From Sporolactobacillus sp. THM7-4 (GTDB lineage: Bacteria > Bacillota > Bacilli > Bacillales > Sporolactobacillaceae): a stretch of DNA of 59,419 nucleotides. Under the pieces are notes generated by a model, which searched no databases, was not told the origin of the DNA, and saw nothing but the letters and a program-made list of their open reading frames with translations. Position 1 is the first letter of the stretch. Each line of letters opens with the position of its first letter. The DNA is taken from positions 1-59,419 of the forward strand of contig NZ_SEMD01000019.1 of assembly GCF_004153165.1 (NCBI RefSeq), in the 5' to 3' direction. Of this stretch, positions 53,631 to 59,419 are shown in pieces. The position numbers were made by a program, and so were the translations under genes.

Positions 53631-53750
53631 TGCTCCGAATCCGGAAAAAGTTGCTCCGAAATCCGGAAATAGTTGCTCCGAGTCCGGAAAAAGTTGCTCC
53701 GGAATCCGGAAAAAGTTGCTCCGAATCCGGAAAAGTTGCTTCCAATTCAT
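53631..53750. repeat. Short-period repeat array, 5-6 units of 21-22 bp
   Basis: Units of the form TGCTCCGAATCCGGAAAAAGT follow each other head to tail at about 53631, 53652, 53674, 53695, 53717 and a decayed copy at 53737. Each has a near-palindromic TCCGNATCCGGA core. The array begins 14 bases after the aroD stop. Confidence 0.85.
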
Positions 53751-53792
53751 GAGATTCAATCAGAAAGTGACAGAAAAGCGATACAGAAGCGG

Positions 53793-53836
53793 AAAAAGAG
53801 CCCGGAATCCCACGTAAATCGGGAATTCCGGGCTCT
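53793..53836 (-). terminator. Terminator of tRNA-Gln
   Basis: On the minus strand AGAGCCCGGAATTCCC pairs with GGGATTCCGGGCTCT and runs into TTTTCC. It starts eight bases beyond the tRNA end. Confidence 0.85.
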
Positions 53837-53843
53837 TGTATGA

Positions 53844-53915
53844 TTACCCCATCTGGATTCGAACCAGAACATCACGGAACCAGAATCCGTTGCCTTACCG
53901 TTTGGCTATGGGGTA
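53844..53915 (-). tRNA. tRNA-Gln (anticodon CUG)
   Basis: 72 bases on the minus strand: acceptor TACCCCA with TGGGGTA (U1-A72, as expected for glutamine), D arm with AACGGTAAGGCA, anticodon arm ACGGA-TTCTGGT-TCCGT, T arm CTGGTTCGAATCCAG. Anticodon CTG reads CAG. CCA is not encoded. Single gene between aroD and the LacI regulator. Confidence 0.9.
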
Positions 53916-54083
53916 GCAATCTTGCGAACAAGAAATATTATACCCAGTCTTCGCGAAATATGCAAGAGGAAAATAAAAAAAATTTACGGGATCCGATCTA
54001 TGCTAAAAATCTCTTGATTTTAGCAGAACATGGTCTATAAAAGGACAGTCATGAAAAACGTCGAACTTTCCTTGTGAAAGGGG

Positions 54084-54112
54084 TTGCACAATTTCTGAGA
54101 AGCGCTTACAAT
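54084..54112 (+). promoter_or_regulatory. Promoter with cre site for the LacI/hexulose operon
   Basis: TTGCAC (54084-54089), 17 bases, TACAAT (54107-54112). Inside the spacer and -10 the minus strand reads TTGTAAGCGCTT, the core half of a CcpA cre site identical to that of the sorbitol promoter. Catabolite repression is likely. Confidence 0.7.
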
Positions 54113-54160
54113 AATCGGTGAGGATTCACTTTAAGATTCATTGTTTTTGTTAATCCATTT

Positions 54161-54176
54161 TGTTAATCGATTAACA
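54161..54176 (+). promoter_or_regulatory. Palindromic LacI-type operator 1
   Basis: TGTTAATCGATTAACA is a perfect 16-bp palindrome about 45 bases downstream of the promoter -10, with a half copy (TGTTAATCCATT) 14 bases before. The central CG pair is typical for LacI/KdgR-family sites. Confidence 0.75.
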
Positions 54177-54251
54177 CCGGCCAGTAAAGATTGATATGAT
54201 CAGATGATTAAAACTCAGAGATTCGAAATTTAATCGGTTCAGGTGATAAAA

Positions 54252-55283
54252 ATGAGCAAAACGGAAGTCACAAGACACGCGACGATATCTGCTGTTGCAA
54301 GGGCGGCTGGTGTCTCAACGACTACAGTGTCCAGGTACCTGAACAAAAAATATGATTTCATGTCTCTCAAAACGCGTAATCGGATTGAACAGGTGATTGA
54401 AGAACTGAATTATCGTCCCAGCAGTCTTGCGAGGGGTCTGAAGTCGAAAAAGACCCATATACTCGGCGTCGTGATCGCCGATATTGAGAACCCGTTTTCA
54501 TCCATGCTGATGAAAGGGATCAATGAAATATGCAAGCAACAGGATTACCATATGCTGATTTTAAACACCGATAACAGCATTCAGAATGAAGAAGAGGGTA
54601 TTCGCTCGCTGATCGATCACGATGTCGATGCACTGTTGATTAACCCGACCGGTTACTTCAGTCCGATTTACAATGAATTGAAAAGTATGGATTTACCCGT
54701 GGTACTCATCGACCGACAGATGGATCCATGTCTCTTTGATACCGTAACCTCGAATAACTATGAGATTACGTCTGAAGCAGCCGCTTATCTGATTAAAAAT
54801 CATTACTCAAAAATTTTCTTTGTTTCTGAAGCTATTGATCGTATCAGTACGCGCCAGATTCGCCGGAAAGCTATTTATGACGTTCTGAAGAAACACGGTT
54901 ATCAGGATGAAAAAGACAATACATTGATTATTGATAAAAACAGACCACTGGAAATCAAGCATCAACTGATTCAATTAAAACAGCTGCACGCCGATGAGAA
55001 AATCGCATTCTTCGCCGTCAACGGTCAGGTCCTGTTGACTTTATTACAAATCATTCATGCTCTGCGCTGGTCGATGCCCGGCGACATCGGCATCTGCGGT
55101 TACGACGACTGGGGATGGGGAGAACTGATTCCGCCCGGTATCACAGTCATTCAGCAGGAACCTTATGAAATGGGGAAAAAATCAGCTGAACTTCTGATTG
55201 ATCGTTTAGAAGGAAAAAGGGTGTCTGAGCCTGAACTGGTTCAGATTCCGGCTGACTTAATTATAAGAGGATCAACAGATTAA
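54252..55283 (+). CDS. LacI-family transcription regulator (KdgR-like)
   Basis: 343 residues; the ATG at 54252 is favoured over the GTG at 54243, which overlaps the AGGTGA ribosome binding site. N-terminal HTH TISAVARAAGVSTTTVSRYLN with hinge YRPSSLARGLKSKK, then a periplasmic-binding-like sensor domain (GVVIADIENPFSSMLMKGI ... ICGYDDWGWGELIPPGITVIQQ). The C-terminal style is that of KdgR. It probably represses its own gene and the downstream sugar genes through the two matching operators. Inducer unknown. Confidence 0.88.
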   Translation: MSKTEVTRHATISAVARAAGVSTTTVSRYLNKKYDFMSLKTRNRIEQVIEELNYRPSSLARGLKSKKTHILGVVIADIENPFSSMLMKGINEICKQQDYHMLILNTDNSIQNEEEGIRSLIDHDVDALLINPTGYFSPIYNELKSMDLPVVLIDRQMDPCLFDTVTSNNYEITSEAAAYLIKNHYSKIFFVSEAIDRISTRQIRRKAIYDVLKKHGYQDEKDNTLIIDKNRPLEIKHQLIQLKQLHADEKIAFFAVNGQVLLTLLQIIHALRWSMPGDIGICGYDDWGWGELIPPGITVIQQEPYEMGKKSAELLIDRLEGKRVSEPELVQIPADLIIRGSTD

Positions 55284-55318
55284 CGATTTTAGATTAGATG
55301 AATGAGAAGGGTCGATTT

Positions 55319-55334
55319 TGTTAATCGATACACG
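55319..55334 (+). promoter_or_regulatory. LacI-type operator 2 before the isomerase gene
   Basis: TGTTAATCGATACACG matches operator 1 in its first 11 bases and lies 20-35 bases before the isomerase ATG. Two sites 1.16 kb apart could allow looping or a roadblock. Confidence 0.6.
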
Positions 55335-55353
55335 TAGAAGGGAAGTTCATCCA

Positions 55354-56127
55354 ATGAGAGATCTTTTCATCAATACACTCGTTTATAAGAAACAGCTGGA
55401 TGCAAGGGTAATCAGGCAGTCGGATCTATTCTCTGAAGTCCGGAAACTGGGAGCCGCCGGTATCGAAGTGCGACGTGAATACTTTTATGAAAACGGTAAA
55501 CCGATCGATTTGGAAGCCTCCGGAAATCAGGCGCTGAAGACCGGACTGAAGGTATTCTATTCTGTTCCGGAAAAACTTTTTGTCCGTGGTCAGGTGACGC
55601 GGAAACTGGAACAGTTTTTCAAAGAGGGGGAGATACTCAAAGCCCGGAATATCAAGCTTAACGTCGGTGAACCGAACGAAATTGACGATGATGAGATACA
55701 AAAAATTCAAGGCTTAATGGACTTATATCACATTCATCTTACTGTTGAAAATGATCAGACACGGGAAAACGGCCGGTTGGTTTTCATATCCGAGGTTCTT
55801 TCGACATTCAGAAATCTGGGTACTTCCGCAGGCTTTACTTTTGATGTCGGAAACTGGCTGTGGCAGGGAGAAGATCCGCTCAGAGCAGCCCAAAAAACAG
55901 GCAATTATGCAACCGTTTTCCACCTGAAAGATGTCTCCCCGGTCGGCGGACTGCACACCGTACTGCTGGATCAGGGTGACGTCGATTGGAAATCTGCACT
56001 GGCTGCATGTTCGAAAGAGATCCCGATCGTGATCGAGTACCCGATTAATGGCCGGATCACTATTGAAGGAGAATTGAGAAAAGTAAAAAATGTGCTCATC
56101 AAAACCTGGGAGGGGGTAAAATCATGA
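55354..56127 (+). CDS. Sugar phosphate isomerase/epimerase, TIM-barrel (AP endonuclease 2 family)
   Basis: 257 residues from the ATG at 55354 (GAAGGGAAG upstream). Metal-binding Glu/His-type positions of the xylose isomerase-like barrel are seen: GIEVRREYF, LTVENDQT, AGFTFDVGNWLWQ, VFHLKDVS and VIEYPI. Relatives include tagatose 3-epimerase, hydroxypyruvate isomerase and unknown sugar-acid isomerases. First enzyme gene of the operon; it overlaps the kinase start by four bases. Substrate unknown. Confidence 0.8.
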   Translation: MRDLFINTLVYKKQLDARVIRQSDLFSEVRKLGAAGIEVRREYFYENGKPIDLEASGNQALKTGLKVFYSVPEKLFVRGQVTRKLEQFFKEGEILKARNIKLNVGEPNEIDDDEIQKIQGLMDLYHIHLTVENDQTRENGRLVFISEVLSTFRNLGTSAGFTFDVGNWLWQGEDPLRAAQKTGNYATVFHLKDVSPVGGLHTVLLDQGDVDWKSALAACSKEIPIVIEYPINGRITIEGELRKVKNVLIKTWEGVKS

Positions 56128-57125
56128 GTGAAGTGATTACGATTGGCGAACCGATGATTATGTTCGTAGCGGATGAAAAAGGGGATTTAAGTAAAGTCCG
56201 ACATTTTACACGTTACATTGCCGGCGCTGAAGTGAATGTTGCCGTCGGAATTTCAAGGCTGAATCACTCAGTCTCTTTAATCAGCCGGGTTGGCGAGGAT
56301 CCTTTCGGAAAATATATCCTGTCTTTTTTAAAAAAAGAAGGCATCGAGAGTGACACAGTTTCGCTAAGCAAAAGCCATCCGACCGGTTTTCAGCTTAAGA
56401 GCAAGACGGAAGCCGGCGATCCGGAGGTTGTTTATTTCCGAAAGGGGTCTGCGGCATCACGTATGACTCAGGAGGAGATCAAAAAAATAGATTTGAAGGG
56501 TGCCAGAATACTTCATCTGACCGGGATATTTCCGGCACTGAGCTGTGAAACTTTCGAGGCTGCTCTTCAATTGATTCAGAAAGCTCGGGAGAACAATCTC
56601 TTAATCACCTTTGATCCGAACCTCCGTCCGACGCTTTGGAACGATGAGGCGGCAATGGTATCCGGTATCAATCAGCTCGCCGGGCTTTGTGATGTGATTC
56701 TTCCGGGTTTCAGGGAAGGCAAGCGTCTGACTGGAAAAAAGACTAAGGAAGAAATCGCTGATTTTTATCTGCAGAAGGGGGCGAAAGCGGTCATTATCAA
56801 ACTAGGTGATACCGGTTCGTATTGCAGACGAAAGCAACCGGACGGCATCGTGTCTGAAACGCTTGTTCCAGGTTTCAAAGTGGATCGGGTCGTGGACACG
56901 GTCGGAGCCGGCGACGGGTTCGCAGTTGGGGTGATTACAGGACTGCTTGAAGACTTGCCGGATCGTGAGCTGCTTATTCGGGCAAATGCCATCGGCGCGA
57001 TTCAAGTCGGGAATGTGAGTGACAACGAAGGCCTTCCGGTACCCGATCAGTTAAACCGTTTTATTCAGAATGCGAAACAAACGGAGCACAAGACCCATGA
57101 AGAACGCAACATGAAGGCCCTCTGA
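56124..57125 (+). CDS. PfkB-family sugar kinase, KdgK-like
   Basis: 333 residues. Opens VITIGEPMIMFVADEKG, has the sugar-binding GAEVNVAVGISRL and the ATP/anion-hole motif DTVGAGDGFAVGVITG. The N-terminal pattern and the KdgR-like regulator suggest 2-dehydro-3-deoxygluconate kinase, but the usual KDPG aldolase is missing, and the next gene is a hexulose phosphate synthase. A ketose or sugar-acid substrate other than KDG is therefore possible. Coupled to the isomerase by ATGA-type overlap. Confidence 0.85.
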   Translation: MSEVITIGEPMIMFVADEKGDLSKVRHFTRYIAGAEVNVAVGISRLNHSVSLISRVGEDPFGKYILSFLKKEGIESDTVSLSKSHPTGFQLKSKTEAGDPEVVYFRKGSAASRMTQEEIKKIDLKGARILHLTGIFPALSCETFEAALQLIQKARENNLLITFDPNLRPTLWNDEAAMVSGINQLAGLCDVILPGFREGKRLTGKKTKEEIADFYLQKGAKAVIIKLGDTGSYCRRKQPDGIVSETLVPGFKVDRVVDTVGAGDGFAVGVITGLLEDLPDRELLIRANAIGAIQVGNVSDNEGLPVPDQLNRFIQNAKQTEHKTHEERNMKAL

Positions 57126-57176
57126 GGACTCTGAATCCGGAAGGTCGATTGAATGAAGTAAGGAAGTGAAAAAAAA

Positions 57177-57812
57177 GTGAGACTTCAGGTTGCAATTGAT
57201 CGAATGCCGCTGAATCAGGCTGAAGATATTGTGAAAACGATCGGTTCGCAGGCAGATATTATTGAAGCAGGAACTTCGCTGATCAAGGATTACGGCGTCG
57301 GCGCGCTTGCCGCGTTGAAAAAGGCAGCGCCGGATGTCCCCCTTTTAGGCGATATCAAAACCATCGATGAAGGTGAATATGAATTTCGCCAGGGCTACAG
57401 GAGCGGAGCAGATATTCTGACTGTGATGGGTGCGTCTTCATTAGCAACAATTGAAAAATGCTGCCTTGTAGCGAAAGAAATGCAAAAGGAAGTGATGATT
57501 GATCTTTTGGAATGTACTTCGGAAAAAATTCAAGCGATCAGCATCTTTCCGCAAGCCATTTACTGTCTCCATACCTCAGTGGATAAAGGAGCCACGGCCG
57601 ATCCGAATGGCGACATTCTGACTTTCAGAAAACAATTCCCCTCCATCAGACGAATCGCTATTGCCGGAGGGATCAATCTGGAAGCTGTCAGGAAGATGAA
57701 GGAGACAGCCCCCGAAATTGTGATCGTTGGTTCAGGAATAACAAAGGCAGCAGACAAACTTCAGTCAGTCCAAAATTTTAGAAAGGCGATGACGCAAAAT
57801 GCGTACGATTGA
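57177..57812 (+). CDS. hxlA: 3-hexulose-6-phosphate synthase
   Basis: 211 residues, GTG start after AAGGAAG. Member of the OMP decarboxylase-like barrel family. LQVAIDRMPLNQAEDIV, IIEAGTSLIKDYG, the catalytic DIKTIDEGEYEF (D-x-K...D) and VGSGITKAADKL are typical HPS stretches. Condenses ribulose 5-phosphate with formaldehyde to 3-hexulose 6-phosphate, or runs in reverse. Overlaps hxlB by 14 bases. Related 3-keto-gulonate-phosphate decarboxylases share the fold, but the partner gene favours HPS. Confidence 0.88.
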   Translation: MRLQVAIDRMPLNQAEDIVKTIGSQADIIEAGTSLIKDYGVGALAALKKAAPDVPLLGDIKTIDEGEYEFRQGYRSGADILTVMGASSLATIEKCCLVAKEMQKEVMIDLLECTSEKIQAISIFPQAIYCLHTSVDKGATADPNGDILTFRKQFPSIRRIAIAGGINLEAVRKMKETAPEIVIVGSGITKAADKLQSVQNFRKAMTQNAYD

Positions 57813-58341
57813 TGTGATTATGCATGAAATTGAAGACGTTACCCGTCAGGTGGATGAAAACCAGTTGGAGCAAGCGATGGCTTTTCTTAGCAGGAATAAA
57901 CGAATTTTTGTTGACGGTTCCGGGCGCAGCGGGTTTCAGGCAAAAGGATTTGCCATGAGGCTGATGCATATCGGTTACACGGCCTATGTGATCGGCGAGA
58001 CGATTTCTCCGGCCATTTCTGAGGGCGACGTCTACTTTGCGGTATCCGGTTCCGGGAAAACGAAAAATGTCGTCAGCGATACCCGGGCAGCAAAAGAGAA
58101 GGGACTCACAATTATTGCCGCAACAAGCAAACCGGATTCACCGCTTGCCGAACTCGCCGACTGCACGATTATTGTCCCTGGGGCGACAAAAGGCGACAAA
58201 GAGAGAAAATCGGTTCAGCTGCTGAGTTCGCTTTTTGATCAGGCGGTTCACATTACACTGGACGCTCTTTGTCTTAAGCTGAGTCGTCGTGATCATGTCT
58301 CTGAAGAAGATGCCGTCAAAATGCATACCAATGTGGAATAA
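57799..58341 (+). CDS. hxlB: 6-phospho-3-hexuloisomerase
   Basis: 180 residues, SIS-domain isomerase turning 3-hexulose 6-phosphate into fructose 6-phosphate. VDGSGRSGFQAKGFAMRLMHIGY and the SGSGKTKNVVSD segment are the family signatures. Standard partner of HPS in the ribulose monophosphate pathway. Start overlaps hxlA, so the two are made together. Confidence 0.92.
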   Translation: MRTIDVIMHEIEDVTRQVDENQLEQAMAFLSRNKRIFVDGSGRSGFQAKGFAMRLMHIGYTAYVIGETISPAISEGDVYFAVSGSGKTKNVVSDTRAAKEKGLTIIAATSKPDSPLAELADCTIIVPGATKGDKERKSVQLLSSLFDQAVHITLDALCLKLSRRDHVSEEDAVKMHTNVE

Positions 58342-58414
58342 ACGGCTTCAGAATTTTGGAATGCTGAACTCATTTTATTACGATTAACTTCACTTTTTCA
58401 GGAGGCCTTATAAA

Positions 58415-59128
58415 ATGGATAAAAATCTGAATGTAAAAATTTATGCAGATGGTGCTGTACTGGATGATATGATTTCTGCTTATCAATCTGGGTTTGTCAG
58501 CGGGTTTACGACGAATCCGAGCTTGATGAAACGGGCGGGAGTCAAAGATTATGTAGCTTTCGCCAAAGAAGTGGTCGAAAAAATTCCTGATCTGCCGCTT
58601 TCGTTTGAAGTATTTGCAGATGATTTCGAAACGATGGAGAAAGAAGCGGAGAAAATACATTCCTTTGGCAGCAATGTCTTTATTAAAATCCCGATCATGA
58701 ACACCCGGGGGGAATCGTCCATCCCTCTGATCCGGAAACTCGAAGATAAAGGTTACTCACTGAATGTAACAGCTATTTTGACGACGCAGCAGGTCGAAGA
58801 GACGGTTGATGCACTGAATCCGCAAGTTGAAAACATCGTTTCTGTTTTTGCCGGCCGGATCGCCGACACCGGCCGTGACCCGATCCCCTATATGAAAAAG
58901 TCAGTCGAGATTTGCCGGACAAAGAAGGGAGCGAACCTGCTCTGGGCCAGCTCCCGCGAACTGTTCAACGTGTATGAGGCGGACCGGCTCGGCGTGGATA
59001 TTATTACCTGTACACCGGCGATTATTGAGAAACTGAAGAAGGTTGGCAAACCGCTTGAAGAAGTTTCACTGGACACAGTCAAAGGATTTAACAAGGATAT
59101 TCAGGCATTAGGCTACTCGATCCTGTAA
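58415..59128 (+). CDS. Transaldolase (short TalC/MipB type)
   Basis: 237 residues, ribosome binding site AGGAGG. Features: VKIYADGAVLDDMISAY, TTNPSLMKRAGV, Schiff-base Lys in NVFIKIPIMN, SVFAGRIADTGRD and ASSRELFN. The short form groups with TalC and fructose-6-phosphate aldolases; the neighbouring transketolase favours the transaldolase reaction. It would interconvert fructose 6-phosphate and pentose phosphate intermediates. Confidence 0.88.
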   Translation: MDKNLNVKIYADGAVLDDMISAYQSGFVSGFTTNPSLMKRAGVKDYVAFAKEVVEKIPDLPLSFEVFADDFETMEKEAEKIHSFGSNVFIKIPIMNTRGESSIPLIRKLEDKGYSLNVTAILTTQQVEETVDALNPQVENIVSVFAGRIADTGRDPIPYMKKSVEICRTKKGANLLWASSRELFNVYEADRLGVDIITCTPAIIEKLKKVGKPLEEVSLDTVKGFNKDIQALGYSIL

Positions 59129-59220
59129 CCTGAATCCCGGAAAGCAGTGCGGGGAATACCCAATGAATAAATCAGGCAAGAAAAAAATGAGTAAAAATGA
59201 AGAATTGGGAGGATGCACGC

Positions 59221-59419
59221 ATGACAACACCAATCGAACAATTGTCGATCAATACAATACGTACACTTTCTATCGATGCGATTAACAAGGCGAATTCCGG
59301 TCATCCGGGCCTGCCGATGGGCGCGGCACCGATGGCTTATACCCTTTGGGCAAAGAAAATGCATCACAATCCGGCAAACCCGAAATGGTTCAACCGCGAC
59401 CGTTTCGTCCTGTCTGCCG
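59221..59419 (+). CDS. tkt: Transketolase, N-terminal part (cut by window end)
   Basis: 66 codons visible, start at 59221 after [48 protein letters not shown], and [13 protein letters not shown] are unmistakable transketolase N-terminal motifs, including the His of the thiamine site. With transaldolase it regenerates ribulose 5-phosphate or feeds pentose phosphates into glycolysis. Confidence 0.95.
   Translation, partial: MTTPIEQLSINTIRTLSIDAINKANSGHPGLPMGAAPMAYTLWAKKMHHNPANPKWFNRDRFVLSA

Noticed and set aside
53631-53750. Repeat array considered as a CRISPR
   Set aside because: Units are 21-22 bp and directly adjoining, with no unique spacers and no cas genes.
56124-57125. Straight assignment of the kinase as KdgK
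   Set aside because: Family likeness is good, but the missing aldolase and the hexulose phosphate genes make the substrate uncertain, so no gene symbol was given.

Overview
The window looks like chromosome from a low- to mid-G+C, Gram-positive, probably spore-forming member of the Bacillales. Supporting signs are AGGAGG-type ribosome binding sites, frequent TTG/GTG starts, CcpA-type cre sites, the DUF1659/DUF2922/YvrJ trio, a BglG/GutR-type sorbitol regulator with GutM, and a lipid-linked polysaccharide cluster. A Sporolactobacillus-like organism would fit, but this is an inference from gene style, not a database match.

Layout. (1) 1-14.0 kb is visibly A+T-richer than the rest. It holds the end of an IS66-family element that cuts a response regulator, a hybrid histidine kinase broken into two frames, an AraC-type response regulator, a complete urea ABC transporter (urtABCDE) and a complete urease operon (ureABCEFGD). 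It reads as an acquired urea-use island: uptake, nickel-enzyme assembly and ammonia release. (2) 14.1-15.3 kb is a scar zone with a frameshifted DUF5348 gene, a convergent small open frame sharing its hairpin, and an unrecognised small protein. (3) 15.6-29.9 kb is a surface polysaccharide locus: UDP-glucose dehydrogenase, glycosyltransferases, flippase, priming sugar transferase, epimerase, polymerase and chain-length protein, in mixed orientation. A paralogue of the unknown small protein lies beyond its far end. (4) 30-39 kb carries D-serine dehydratase, an M20 amidohydrolase, a choline/glycine-betaine-type ABC importer and a secreted metallophosphoesterase, then tRNA-Ala. (5) 39-44 kb has a secreted zinc-peptidase-like protein with Ig-like repeats and a calcium P-type ATPase. 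(6) 44.4-49.8 kb is a sorbitol operon (6-phosphate dehydrogenase, GutR-like regulator, GutM, PTS EIIC/EIIBC/EIIA). (7) 49.9-53.9 kb holds a DUF1906 glycoside-hydrolase-like protein, RidA, the DUF1659/DUF2922/YvrJ trio, aroD and tRNA-Gln(CUG). (8) 54.1-59.4 kb is a LacI-controlled operon: sugar isomerase/epimerase, PfkB kinase, 3-hexulose-6-phosphate synthase, 6-phospho-3-hexuloisomerase, transaldolase and transketolase (cut by the window end).

The most interesting items are: the hexulose-phosphate (RuMP-type) genes fused to an unknown sugar or sugar-acid pathway under matching LacI operators; three intergenic arrays of about 20-bp units placed after gene ends; a perfect hairpin that buries the ribosome binding site of the DUF1659 gene; a hairpin lying between ribosome binding site and start codon of the flippase gene; and the kinase split exactly at a seven-A run.
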